The notes beneath the pieces were generated by a model. It made no database searches. It was given only the letters and a program-made list of their open reading frames with translations, and was not told the DNA's origin. Position numbers and translations under genes: made by a program. This document shows, piece after piece, positions 17,861 through 26,448 of a stretch of 52,941 bases of DNA. Source of the DNA: Phormidium willei BDU 130791 (lineage in GTDB: Bacteria; Cyanobacteriota; Cyanobacteriia; Cyanobacteriales; Geitlerinemataceae); contig LSZA01000018.1 in NCBI GenBank assembly GCA_001637315.1, positions 1-52,941 of the forward strand, in the 5' to 3' direction. The stretch's first letter is position 1, and the number at the start of each line of letters is the position of its first letter.

Positions 17861-18607
17861 ATGAAAAAGAACATCGATCAGTTTTGTGCAGATACATACA
17901 ATGAATTTTTTTCGATTTTTGATGGCTACAACAAAAAACTGATATCAATATTAAATATTTTATTAGAATTCCCTCCTCAAGTTGTATTAGACCTAAGCTG
18001 TGGCACGGGTCTATCCACATTAGCTTTAGGTTCATGTTTTCCCAAGACGAAAGTGCTTGGGGTCGATATTGATGCTGGAATGATTGCTTCTGCTAAAAGT
18101 AGAAAAAAACATCCCAACCTTGAATTTCATTGTTCCGAGATTTCAGAGATAATCGCTAAAACTCCTGATAAAACAGTCGATCTCATTTTTGTTAAAAGTG
18201 CATATCATTATTTTGATAAGCAAATTACACTCGACCATTTAAAGCCTCTACTTAGAGAGAATGGGGCGATCGCGATCGTCGAAAGAACTGCCCGATCTGC
18301 CCGATCTTACGCACTGCCTGAGATTGCATCTAATTACTGGGAGAGTGTTTTTGAGGAGCCACGTCCTAGCCATCGTCTAGAGAATTCAAACTTATTTGAC
18401 ATGCCTCTAACGGTCAGTTGCTACGGTGAGCAAGTCTCAATTCCAGCCAAAGTATATGTTCATGCAGTCAAAAAAAATCAGCTTGTTGGTTTATGGATGT
18501 TAAAACCTGAAGTTATTTCAACTTGGATCGAGGATAATCTATCTCAGGGTATCGATGTTTTTCGGGTTTTTGAAGAGCACTGGCTCTACATTTATCGAAA
18601 TATCTGA
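17861..18607 (+). CDS. Class I SAM-dependent methyltransferase
   Basis: The 248-residue protein has motif I as VVLDLSCGTGLSTLALG, an acidic post-II residue in VLGVDIDAGMI, and VDLIFVKSAYHYF as the motif IV region. The rest is a helical lid with no recognised substrate signature. It is AT-rich like its two upstream neighbours. The 90-bp gap from the NPPF methyltransferase has no clear terminator, so the three genes can be read as one cassette. Substrate is unknown; an amine or carboxylate derived from cysteine sulfinate is a guess from context only. Confidence 0.78.
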   Translation: MKKNIDQFCADTYNEFFSIFDGYNKKLISILNILLEFPPQVVLDLSCGTGLSTLALGSCFPKTKVLGVDIDAGMIASAKSRKKHPNLEFHCSEISEIIAKTPDKTVDLIFVKSAYHYFDKQITLDHLKPLLRENGAIAIVERTARSARSYALPEIASNYWESVFEEPRPSHRLENSNLFDMPLTVSCYGEQVSIPAKVYVHAVKKNQLVGLWMLKPEVISTWIEDNLSQGIDVFRVFEEHWLYIYRNI

Positions 18608-18798
18608 ATTTCTCAGTACGGGGACCAAAAATCAGTTCGAGTGGCTGTAGTCTTCGCTGTGGCGTGAGTTCAGCTTAGATGGAGCTTCCTAGGGGTTTGC
18701 CATTTATACCGTTTTTGATGCGTTTACCCTGCCAAAATATCAACATCAAAGTAAGGGTCTTCAGGATATATGGTGTGATTTGTTGCTGTACCAAATTG

Positions 18799-18824
18799 TA
18801 GGGGTGAACAGCCGTTCACCTCTA
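18799..18824. repeat. REP-like palindrome / hairpin
   Basis: TAGGGGTGAAC (18799-18809) pairs with GTTCACCTCTA (18814-18824) with one wobble and the loop AGCC. Palindromes of the form GGGCGAA...TTCGCCC are common dispersed elements between cyanobacterial genes. Here it sits between convergent genes and could also end both transcripts. The rest of 18608-18874 shows no gene. Confidence 0.6.
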
Positions 18825-18874
18825 TGGCAGTGGGTTATCCTTCTCGCCTTCTTGTCCCCCATTTTTTATGGTAT

Positions 18875-19639
18875 TCAGACCAACTTTTGCTCTCTGTTTT
18901 GACGACCCCGAGGTAGCGCGAGATAATCTGCATTTCGAGATGTTCCCTCTCCAATCATCGTTACTTGATAATTCCACGCATCCAGTAACTTCAAGGTTCT
19001 CTCTTGATTAGACGGACCATGGGTTGCCACAAAAAGAAGTGGGCAATTCTCACGAATTAACTTTTCTCCTCCTTTTAAGACCCAGTATTCCATCCCCTCT
19101 ACATCTATTTTAATGACATCAGGTGCTGAAATTTCCTGTTGTTCCCACAGGTCATCTAACACCAAAACATCAACATCAAAGTAATCTGAATCAGACTGAT
19201 TTTCAGGTAAAATATCCGGTTTTTTGGCAAGATGTCCCATGAATAAGTTTTGGCGCTTAAACTGTCGTCTGGCTCGTAGAAAACCTAGAGCAGATTCAAA
19301 TAATTTAATATTTCTCACTTGATTTAGCCGGCAATGACGTCTGATAAATTCAGCATTTTCAGGGAGGGGTTCAAAGGAAAAAACTTCTCCTGATTCACCA
19401 GATAATCGTGATGCAATGAGGCTAAAATAACCGGCTTGTGCGCCAATATCGAATACCGTACTACCAGGAATGATGATTTTGGCAAATTCCCGAACATAGT
19501 CCTGTTCATAAAATCCTAGCCAGTAGGCGTGATTACCTGAACGTGGTAGCCACAGATAACCCTGGAGTGGTCCAGACAAAATCGGAACCACTCGGTCGTC
19601 TAAAAAACGGTGTAGCAGTCGAGAAAATTGACGTTTCAT
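18875..19639 (-). CDS. FkbM family methyltransferase
   Basis: The SAM-binding core is visible as IIPGSTVFDIGAQAGYFSLI, followed by EVFSFEPLPENAEFIRRHC and the FkbM signature VIKIDVEGMEYWVLKGGEKL. The C-terminal part reads PLLFVATHGPSNQERTLKLL. FkbM enzymes O-methylate sugars or polyketides, and in cyanobacteria often sit near glycan genes. The ATG at 19639 (MKRQFSRLLHRF) gives 254 residues. A GTG at 19696 is possible but lies in a 13-bp tandem repeat whose period is not a multiple of three, so the extra residues are doubtful. Confidence 0.85.
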   Translation of the reverse strand: MKRQFSRLLHRFLDDRVVPILSGPLQGYLWLPRSGNHAYWLGFYEQDYVREFAKIIIPGSTVFDIGAQAGYFSLIASRLSGESGEVFSFEPLPENAEFIRRHCRLNQVRNIKLFESALGFLRARRQFKRQNLFMGHLAKKPDILPENQSDSDYFDVDVLVLDDLWEQQEISAPDVIKIDVEGMEYWVLKGGEKLIRENCPLLFVATHGPSNQERTLKLLDAWNYQVTMIGEGTSRNADYLALPRGRQNREQKLV

Positions 19640-19669
19640 GAAACCAAAAACTGAGGTGGCTATTATGAT

Positions 19670-19721
19670 ATTAACTAACCCACTTAACTGACTCACTTAA
19701 CTAACCCACTTAACTAACCCA
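19670..19721. repeat. 13-bp tandem repeat, four copies
   Basis: Units at 19670-19682, 19683-19695, 19696-19708 and 19709-19721 follow the consensus CTTAACTAACCCA; the second has two changes and the first has one. The array lies in the 5' region of the FkbM gene, between it and the divergent methyltransferase gene. Confidence 0.85.
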
Positions 19722-19889
19722 ACTGGAGTTTTCGACTGGGAACGAAAACCTAACTGTCAAAATAGATTGGCCAAGTTCTGATTGATGGAGGGTTTTACCG
19801 ACCAACTTGCCCACTGCCGCCAAGAATGTTACATTTATTCATATATTCATAATATCGAATGATTCCTGGCTCCTACGAAACGCGCCGTT

Positions 19890-20948
19890 ATGACAGATAC
19901 GCTCACCAAACTGGCCTACCAAACCTTCCAACAGGGGAAAAGCTACTTCGGCGTTGCCCATAAAACCCTCAGTACCCAACTCGGACAACTCGTAGTCGGC
20001 AGCCGAGATAACGAGACCTTTCCAGTTTCCCCGGAACTGATCGATCGCATCTACAGCAGCCTCAACCAAGTCATCGAAACCGACTGGAACGATGCCGAAA
20101 CAGGTATTTATCCGGTTGAGACGCTGTTTGATAATCCCTGGGCTGACTTTTTCCAATATTATCCCCTTGTCTGGTTTGATTTACCGAAAATTTGGGACCG
20201 AGTCCGCAACAAACAATATCAATCCTTCGATTCCCAAATCGATCTCAACGACTACCCCAAATACTATCTGCAAAACTTCCACCATCAAACCGATGGCTAT
20301 CTGAGCGACCTCTCCGCCAACCTTTACGATGTCCAGGTCGATATTCTCTTTAACGGGGCGGCTGATGCGATGCGTCGCCGTATTTTAGCCCCTCTCAAAC
20401 AGGGACTACGTCATTTTGCCGACGTTCCCCCCAGTCAAATTCGGGTCTTGGATGTCGCCACAGGAACCGGACGCACCTTACGTTTCCTGCGATCGATGTT
20501 GCCCAAAGCCGCCCTGTTTGGCACCGATTTATCCCCCGCCTATCTGCGTAAAGCCAATCAACTCCTCGGAGAACTCCCCGGCGAACTCCCGCAACTGTGC
20601 CAAGCCAACGCCGAAGATCTCCCCTACCGCGATGACCAATTCCACGGCGTCTCCTGTGTCTTCACCTTCCATGAACTCCCCGGTTCAGCGCGCCAGAACG
20701 TGATTGACCAATGTTTCCGAGTTCTCAAACCGGGGGGAACCTTCGTCATTTGCGATTCGATTCAGACTGATGACGACCCCAAACTCAATCCCCTACTCCA
20801 TAACTTCCAGAAAACCTTTCACGAACCCTATCACCGCAGTTACGCTGAGGATGATATGACCGGACGGCTCGAAAGTGCTGGATTTGTCGAGATTGCCACG
20901 CAACTGCACTTTATGAGTAAATACTGGGTGGCCCACAAGCCAGCCTAG
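19890..20948 (+). CDS. UbiE/COQ5-like class I methyltransferase
   Basis: The 352-residue protein has a 180-residue N-terminal helical domain (LTKLAYQTFQQGKSYFGVAH, FHHQTDGYLSDLSANLYDVQ) fused to a methyltransferase domain. Motif I is IRVLDVATGTGRTLRFLR, followed by LFGTDLSPAYLRKAN, QANAEDLPYRDDQFHGVSCV and FRVLKPGGTFVICDSIQ. The motif pattern resembles quinone/sterol C-methyltransferases. The N-terminal domain recurs in conserved cyanobacterial methyltransferases of unknown substrate. The ATG at 19890 is the only good start. Confidence 0.88.
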   Translation: MTDTLTKLAYQTFQQGKSYFGVAHKTLSTQLGQLVVGSRDNETFPVSPELIDRIYSSLNQVIETDWNDAETGIYPVETLFDNPWADFFQYYPLVWFDLPKIWDRVRNKQYQSFDSQIDLNDYPKYYLQNFHHQTDGYLSDLSANLYDVQVDILFNGAADAMRRRILAPLKQGLRHFADVPPSQIRVLDVATGTGRTLRFLRSMLPKAALFGTDLSPAYLRKANQLLGELPGELPQLCQANAEDLPYRDDQFHGVSCVFTFHELPGSARQNVIDQCFRVLKPGGTFVICDSIQTDDDPKLNPLLHNFQKTFHEPYHRSYAEDDMTGRLESAGFVEIATQLHFMSKYWVAHKPA

Positions 20949-21052
20949 GGCAAATCGTGACGGGGAGGCGGGGATCACCCCCAAGTCCCTGGTCAATTGC
21001 TAAAAAGAAGCGATAGAGTGGATTTGGCAACTGAGATTGTGAGGTACTTCCC

Positions 21053-21529
21053 GTGACCACAGAACAAGAGACAATGCAAGGCAATATTGCCACGGATGAC
21101 TGGAGCGGAGACAATGATGTGGTGAACTATCCCCAAGAAATTGAAACGGTTATTTCCAGCTTGGCCCAAGACCAAAAGGCGATGGTGGGTCATAGTGATG
21201 ACGCCTATGCGTGGAAGTTCAAATATGGCAGTGTTGAGGTCTTTGTACAACTGACGGGAGACACAGAAGAGGATTTGTTGACGGTTTGGTCTCCGGTATT
21301 GAAGTTACCGGCGACGGATGAACCCGGTTTGATGCGTCACTTGTTGCAAATGAACTGGGGAAGCACCTTTGAGTCCCGGTTTGCCATTGTTGAGGATCAG
21401 GTGGTGGTCTTGTCGTCGCGAACGGTGGCGGACTTGAATCCCAGTGAAATTTCCCGAGCGATCACGATTGTGGCCACGATCGCCGACGATAATGACGAGG
21501 ACTTACAGGAGAAATTCGGAGCCTCCTAG
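21053..21529 (+). CDS. YbjN domain-containing protein
   Basis: The protein of up to 158 residues has the YbjN/CesT-like chaperone fold pattern: IETVISSLAQDQK, a beta-rich AWKFKYGSVEVFVQLTGD, LLTVWSPVLKLPATDEPGLM and RHLLQMNWGSTFESRFAIVE. The family is widespread in cyanobacteria; some members bind partners, but no enzymatic role is known. The start is a GTG at 21053, with an ATG at 21074 as alternative. The next gene begins with a GTG directly after its TAG stop, so the two are translationally coupled and lead into the CHAT gene. Confidence 0.82.
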   Translation: MTTEQETMQGNIATDDWSGDNDVVNYPQEIETVISSLAQDQKAMVGHSDDAYAWKFKYGSVEVFVQLTGDTEEDLLTVWSPVLKLPATDEPGLMRHLLQMNWGSTFESRFAIVEDQVVVLSSRTVADLNPSEISRAITIVATIADDNDEDLQEKFGAS

Positions 21530-22291
21530 GTGACCTCCTTAGACCGTTGCTGGCGGCTCATTCCCCTCCTGGATGCTCCGGGAGGGTTTCACATGGCGGC
21601 GGATGCTTGGTTACTTGACCAACACCGTCAAGGGATGATGCCGCCAACGCTACGCTTTTATACCTGGTCAACGCCAACTCTCTCGCTGGGCTATCACCAA
21701 CGGCGCTATCCCCATCACTGGCCCCAGGTGAGGTGGCAGGGACAGCCCCTCGCTTGGGTGCGGCGACCCACGGGAGGACGAGCGGTGTTGCATGATGGGG
21801 ATTTGACCTATAGTGTGGTGACCTCCGGCTGGCCCGGTCGTCGCGAGGCGGTCTATCGTCAACTCTGTAGCTTTTTACAACTGGCATGGCAACGGTTGGG
21901 GGTTCCGTTGAGTTTTGGCGATCGCCCCCCCTCGGGCCACAATCCCAGCTGCTTTGCCACAGCCACAGCAGCCGACTTAGTCACTCCACAGGGATATAAG
22001 TTTATTGGTAGCGCCCAACTCTGGCGTCAGGGCGCTGTTCTGCAACATGGCTCGATGCAACTTGCCCCCAATCAGATATTACAGGCCCAGTTGTTTGGGT
22101 CTCAGGAGCCGCCACCCTCTTTTCTGGGAGGAGATCTCCCCAGAGACATCAACTACCTCGTCAGCCGCCTCACTCAAGCCGCTCAAGATGCGTTTGGAGT
22201 GACGTTTGAGGTGCAACCCTTCACCCCCGAAGAAATCGCCGCCATTAAAATCCAGGCGACAACTTGGAGAGTGGAACCCTACAGGCCATGA
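21530..22291 (+). CDS. Lipoate-protein ligase / octanoyltransferase-like protein (BPL_LplA_LipB family)
   Basis: The 253-residue protein has the family motifs: FYTWSTPTLSLGYHQ, the lipoyl-AMP/octanoyl-site motif VRRPTGGRAVLHDGDLTYSV, SCFATATAADLV and GYKFIGSAQLWRQGAVLQHG, with the catalytic lysine in YKFIGSAQ. It is expected to transfer lipoate or octanoate to E2/GcvH domains. It begins with GTG immediately after the upstream stop and overlaps the CHAT gene by 4 bp (ATGA). Cyanobacteria also have LipB/LipA elsewhere, so this may be a salvage enzyme or have another acyl substrate. Confidence 0.85.
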   Translation: MTSLDRCWRLIPLLDAPGGFHMAADAWLLDQHRQGMMPPTLRFYTWSTPTLSLGYHQRRYPHHWPQVRWQGQPLAWVRRPTGGRAVLHDGDLTYSVVTSGWPGRREAVYRQLCSFLQLAWQRLGVPLSFGDRPPSGHNPSCFATATAADLVTPQGYKFIGSAQLWRQGAVLQHGSMQLAPNQILQAQLFGSQEPPPSFLGGDLPRDINYLVSRLTQAAQDAFGVTFEVQPFTPEEIAAIKIQATTWRVEPYRP

Positions 22292-24729
22292 CCTCGGGGC
22301 TAAGGATTAAGATAGAGACAACAAGGCACACCATAAGCGCGGACATCGTGACTCAGGAATTTCAGGTCTCTGTAACCCCCGTTGGCGTCGATGAATATTT
22401 ACTACGCACCGAACGGGTTGAACCGGGTGTTCCTCTAGCGGAGGAACAGACGGTGTGGAATCTCGATCGCTGGATGCAGCAAGCCCAGCGATTGATGAAT
22501 GATCCGGTGTCGGGCCTGTTAACGCAACAACAAACGGGCGCGTCACCCATGCCGTCGAGTTTGGTCGGCCTGGGACAAGAGTTATATGATGCCCTGTTTT
22601 GTGGGGATATGCGCGATAGCTGGATGATGGCCCAGGCCATCGCCCAAAACCATCAGCAACCTCTACGATTGCGCTTAGGGCTAAAGGGCAACCGCCTACC
22701 GAGTTTGCCCTGGGAAGTTCTACATGATGGGGATTATCCTCTAGCGACAGGAACCAATATCCTCTTTTCCCGTTATCAGCCGGCCACCAACGGCCTGGCC
22801 CCTCCCACCATTGCCACGCCTTTAGAACCTCATCAACCGTTGCGAGTGTTGATGGCCATCGCCGCCCCGAGCGATCGCGCGAATTTGGAGTTAACCCGCG
22901 AAGCTGAAGAACTCGAAGCGGAGTTACGGCGACTCTACACCCAGGGAACGGTTCCCCAAGTTCCCACTCAAGTCGAAATTCTGCGCCAACCCGATCGCGC
23001 CCGACTCACTCAAGCCCTCGAACATGGTCATTATCATGTGTTCCACTATGCTGGCCATAGCAATTCTGGGGTGACGGGAGGCAATGTTTACCTGGTCAAC
23101 CAAAGTACGGGTTTAACGGAAACCCTCAGCGGCGATGATTTAGCGGGCCTATTAGCCAATAACGGGATTCAACTGGTGTTGTTGAACTCCTGTCGCGGCG
23201 CTCACAGTCCAGGAGGGGCGCAACAGGCGGGAGAACGACATTTAGCGGCGGCGTTAGTCAAACGCGGCATCCCGGCGGTGTTAGCGATGGCTGAGCGCAT
23301 CCCCGATGAGGTGGCCTTGACGCTGACGCGGCTGTTTTATCGGAATTTGACCCGTGGCGCGGTTTCGATTGATCTCAGTGTCAGTCGCGCCCGTCAGGGG
23401 TTGATTTCGGCCTATAGTTCCCATCAACTCTATTGGTCGTTGCCGATTCTCTATTTACATCCGAAGTTTGACGGCTATCTCACCCAACGGACGGGGGAGG
23501 AAAAGCCGACCTCGGAGGAGCCGCCCTTGTGGTTGCGGCCCCCGGAAGCTTGGCCGAATCAGGAGACGGTCCCGGCCGCCTTGGGCGATCGCCTCGATGA
23601 TGATACTCTCGGCGAGATGGAGTCCTGTGAAGGTACAGAGCTGGCGACGGTGTGCGATCGCGGTACGGAAACCCTAAACACCCTCGATCCGGGAACGGCT
23701 GAGGATGCGGCGGTGGTGCAAGACCTATTGGAACGCTTGGGCCAAGATCACGGGCAGCCATCTCAGGGGAGTCAACCTCCGTTAACCGAGTCATCTCAAA
23801 CGATGCCTTCGGGGTCTAATTCGCTTCCGAAGTCTCCCCCCCGAACGCCTAACCCCTCCCCTACGGCTTGGTCTCAGGAGACGGGAGGCGATGAGACGAG
23901 GAAACATTCCCCCTATCCGCTACCTGTCTTGGCTGGGGTGGCGGCGGTGTTGGTGATCGGGTTAGGCGGTGTAATTTGGGGCCTGCGCGATCGCGTCCCC
24001 GATACCCCCGGACCCCAACCGACTCTTGTTAATGAGCCTCAAGATGGGCCTCAAGATGGCAACAACAGCCCCCAACGCCCGAGTGTTGAGGTGACGGCTG
24101 AGGCCATTGAACAACTCAGTCTCGGCAATATCGAGGAGGGTGTGCCGTTGGTGACGGAGTTGTTAACGAGTCGTCGCAATGTTCTCAATCAGGCTGAAAC
24201 CGCGTTGGCGGCAATTCCGACAGAGGATCTCGATCGCCCGGAGGTCTTATTTCTCAAAGGCCGTCTCACGTGGCAGAAAATCCAAACCGGTGATCAAGAC
24301 TATAGTCTTGATGACAGCCGCCGTTTCTGGCAAGCTGCGGCCCGTCGGCAACCGGATACTCCCCTCTATTCTCTATCCTTGGGGGTTGTCTATTACGCCG
24401 AGGACAACATTCAAGAGGCGATTGGTCAATTCCAGCAGGCGATCGCCCAACTCGATCGCCCCAACCCGCGTAGTGACGAAGATCTCGGCGGCATGACCGC
24501 TTCACAGTTGAGAACTCAGGCCTACGCTGGCTTAGCGTTAGCCTACGCTCGCCAGGGAGAGGAACTCACTGGCGAGCGTCGCCAGGAACGGCAGGACCAA
24601 GCCCAAGCCTTGCAGATGTTAGTCTTACAAGAAGATGCTGAGGCCTTCCAAGGGACGAACTTAGGCAAACATTGGCTTTGGACATCCGAGGCGATCGCCG
24701 CTTGGCAACGGCTAAGTCAACGCCGCTAG
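22288..24729 (+). CDS. CHAT-domain (caspase-like) protease with transmembrane and TPR-like regions
   Basis: The protein is about 813 residues. The CHAT peptidase domain spans about residues 95-400: SLPWEVLHDGDYPL, then the His motif VFHYAGHSNSG (His257) and the Cys motif LVLLNSCRGAHS (Cys302), giving the caspase-type dyad. A low-complexity Pro/Ser/acidic linker (about 415-545) precedes one transmembrane helix (LPVLAGVAAVLVIGLGGVIW). The C-terminal 200 residues are TPR-like (LYSLSLGVVYYAEDNIQEAI). The ATG at 22288 overlaps the upstream stop as ATGA and fits better than the ATG at 22264. The domain order suggests a cytoplasmic peptidase tethered to the membrane, with the TPR part on the other side. 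Confidence 0.88.
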   Translation: MTSGLRIKIETTRHTISADIVTQEFQVSVTPVGVDEYLLRTERVEPGVPLAEEQTVWNLDRWMQQAQRLMNDPVSGLLTQQQTGASPMPSSLVGLGQELYDALFCGDMRDSWMMAQAIAQNHQQPLRLRLGLKGNRLPSLPWEVLHDGDYPLATGTNILFSRYQPATNGLAPPTIATPLEPHQPLRVLMAIAAPSDRANLELTREAEELEAELRRLYTQGTVPQVPTQVEILRQPDRARLTQALEHGHYHVFHYAGHSNSGVTGGNVYLVNQSTGLTETLSGDDLAGLLANNGIQLVLLNSCRGAHSPGGAQQAGERHLAAALVKRGIPAVLAMAERIPDEVALTLTRLFYRNLTRGAVSIDLSVSRARQGLISAYSSHQLYWSLPILYLHPKFDGYLTQRTGEEKPTSEEPPLWLRPPEAWPNQETVPAALGDRLDDDTLGEMESCEGTELATVCDRGTETLNTLDPGTAEDAAVVQDLLERLGQDHGQPSQGSQPPLTESSQTMPSGSNSLPKSPPRTPNPSPTAWSQETGGDETRKHSPYPLPVLAGVAAVLVIGLGGVIWGLRDRVPDTPGPQPTLVNEPQDGPQDGNNSPQRPSVEVTAEAIEQLSLGNIEEGVPLVTELLTSRRNVLNQAETALAAIPTEDLDRPEVLFLKGRLTWQKIQTGDQDYSLDDSRRFWQAAARRQPDTPLYSLSLGVVYYAEDNIQEAIGQFQQAIAQLDRPNPRSDEDLGGMTASQLRTQAYAGLALAYARQGEELTGERRQERQDQAQALQMLVLQEDAEAFQGTNLGKHWLWTSEAIAAWQRLSQRR

Positions 24730-24867
24730 AATCTCCTCTATCTTGCTCGGAAAACCGTTTTTTATAGGGATTAAAACCCAGTTTTAGGCGAGATTTAAAC
24801 CGTTCAGGAAAACTTCGGAGACGGGCCGTCTATTCTTGACGGATCGGTATAAAATAAACCACAAAAG

Positions 24868-24900
24868 ACCGAATCAGAAAAGATAACTCCGATTCAGTCT
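24868..24900. terminator. Imperfect hairpin between convergent genes
   Basis: GACCGAATC (24868-24876) pairs with GATTCAGTC (24892-24900) with one mismatch. It lies between the CHAT gene and the convergent small gene and may end one or both transcripts. The flanking sequence from 24730 holds nothing else I can support. Confidence 0.4.
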
Positions 24901-24927
24901 CCGTATAACTACGTTTAATTGGGGGAT

Positions 24928-25233
24928 TTAGTCCACCCGTTCAAGTTGCCAAAGTATTTGGTTGCCTTCCCGGCGAACCCTTGACACAACCCAGTTACGC
25001 CAAACCCAATGGTCACCCCGACTGGTGACAGCACTGGGGTTAATATCAATTAATGCCGCCAGTTCTGAACTACTGACTAAATAGGACTTTGCCGCAATTT
25101 CGTCCGCGATATGTAGACTTTCTACCAAATTGCGGAGTTCATTGACACGAGAGTCACCCGATAGAGTCTCGGAGAGTGCTTGATTTCCCAAATCTGTTGA
25201 AGATGTAATTGAGTCTGCCATTCCAAAAGTCAT
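24928..25233 (-). CDS. Small protein with a helix-turn-helix-like C-terminus
   Basis: The reading frame is open from 25332, but the likely product starts at the ATG at 25233 or 25221. The last 50 residues (SSSELAALIDINPSAVTSRG, then WVWRNWVVSRVRREGNQILW) have the look of a small winged-helix domain: a helix-turn-helix then a Trp-rich beta wing. The N-terminal part is polar with a possible dimerisation helix. I do not know its target. It follows cysQ on the same strand but is separated from it by a strong hairpin. Confidence 0.6.
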   Translation of the reverse strand: MTFGMADSITSSTDLGNQALSETLSGDSRVNELRNLVESLHIADEIAAKSYLVSSSELAALIDINPSAVTSRGDHWVWRNWVVSRVRREGNQILWQLERVD

Positions 25234-25361
25234 GAAAGGGATAGAAGTTATCGCTTTCAATTGTAACGTTTCCCGTCCAACTTCGTAACTTAACCACCAA
25301 AAAGAAACATAACGTCGCAAAAATACCCCCAAAATGAGAGAGAGATAAGGGTATTCTAAGC

Positions 25362-25407
25362 AGTGGGGAGCAGCGCCGCTGAGCGATCGCCGCCTCCGCT
25401 CCCCACT
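25362..25407 (-). terminator. Large hairpin downstream of cysQ
   Basis: AGTGGGGAGC (25362-25371) pairs perfectly with GCTCCCCACT (25398-25407). The 26-nt interior can pair further (AGCG/CGCT) and contains a HIP1 octamer. It begins 24 bp after the cysQ stop, with no long T-run, so it is a terminator or mRNA-end hairpin. Confidence 0.65.
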
Positions 25408-25430
25408 AATTCCGAGTAGCCAGTTCCAGC

Positions 25431-26393
25431 TTAGTCCTGACTCAAGGCGGCCAGAACCCGATCATGGATGATGCCATTACTAACAATCACCCCACGAGTA
25501 TCTCGCAATTTGACATCACGGCTAAAGTCGAGGGGTTGACCATACCTATCACTGACGCGGCCCCCGGCTTCTTCGACGACAATTGCTCCAGCGGCATGAT
25601 CCCAGATATTCTCACGATAGTCAGGACGATCTGCCGAGGGAAGCCGTAAATAGAGGGCCGCATCTCCCGCCGCAACGACCCCATATTTTGCCTGAGAGTC
25701 CATATGTAACGACGGAGTGGTAATTCCCACCGCGTCGAGCAGTTTTTGCTGTTCAGCGGGGTTTCCGTGAGCGGCTTCGACACTTTCGACGACCCGCAAT
25801 TTACTGACATCCTCCGCACCGCAGACATGAATCGGTTGGTACTCTCCCGTCGAGATGGCCATCATCTGACTTCCCTGGCCACGAACCGCCACAAACAGGG
25901 TTCCCGACCCCTCAGCGGTGAGACTCAAGGCGGGACAGACCATTACGCCCACTTTCACCTCGCCGTCTTCAATCAACGCCAAGGCGATCGCATATTGATC
26001 TTGACGCAAAAAGCCTTTCGTCCCATCAATGGGGTCTAACGTCCAAAAACGAGGGGCCACCTGACCATTACCGCGATCGATCCAGTTGAGAATATCCGCT
26101 TCGCTGGCGTTGGCCTCAATTTCGCGCACATAGGAGACCACTTTAGCGCGATTGGTCTCATAGTCGGGCGATCGCAACGCCGTCGCATCCTCCTCCCCGA
26201 CAATGGGATCAGTGGGGAACGCCTCCCCCAACGCTTTACAAACCAGAGCTTGCGCCCCATAATCAGCCACCGTCACCGGGCTTTTATCCGATTTTTCCAT
26301 CGCCGAGGGAATATCCTGACGGACCCGCTGACAGAGTTTCGCCGCCGCTAAGGTAGCCTGAATCGCGATGTCTTTTTCCTGTTCGTAAGCCAT
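25431..26393 (-). CDS. cysQ: 3'(2'),5'-bisphosphate nucleotidase
   Basis: This 320-residue enzyme of the inositol-monophosphatase superfamily removes the 3'-phosphate of PAP/PAPS, linking it to sulfate assimilation and salt tolerance. Metal-site motifs are VTVADYGAQALV, IVGEED, LDPIDGTKGFLRQDQYAIAL and the C-terminal WDHAAGAIVVEEAGG. The length and the long insert between GEED and DPIDGT fit the HAL2-like subgroup rather than inositol monophosphatase. It starts 55 bp after the msrP stop on the same strand and is probably in the same operon. Confidence 0.92.
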   Translation of the reverse strand: MAYEQEKDIAIQATLAAAKLCQRVRQDIPSAMEKSDKSPVTVADYGAQALVCKALGEAFPTDPIVGEEDATALRSPDYETNRAKVVSYVREIEANASEADILNWIDRGNGQVAPRFWTLDPIDGTKGFLRQDQYAIALALIEDGEVKVGVMVCPALSLTAEGSGTLFVAVRGQGSQMMAISTGEYQPIHVCGAEDVSKLRVVESVEAAHGNPAEQQKLLDAVGITTPSLHMDSQAKYGVVAAGDAALYLRLPSADRPDYRENIWDHAAGAIVVEEAGGRVSDRYGQPLDFSRDVKLRDTRGVIVSNGIIHDRVLAALSQD

Positions 26394-26448
26394 AACACAA
26401 TAACCCGCTTAAACTGTGAAGTTGAGGTTGGGAAGTCTCCCCGCCTCA

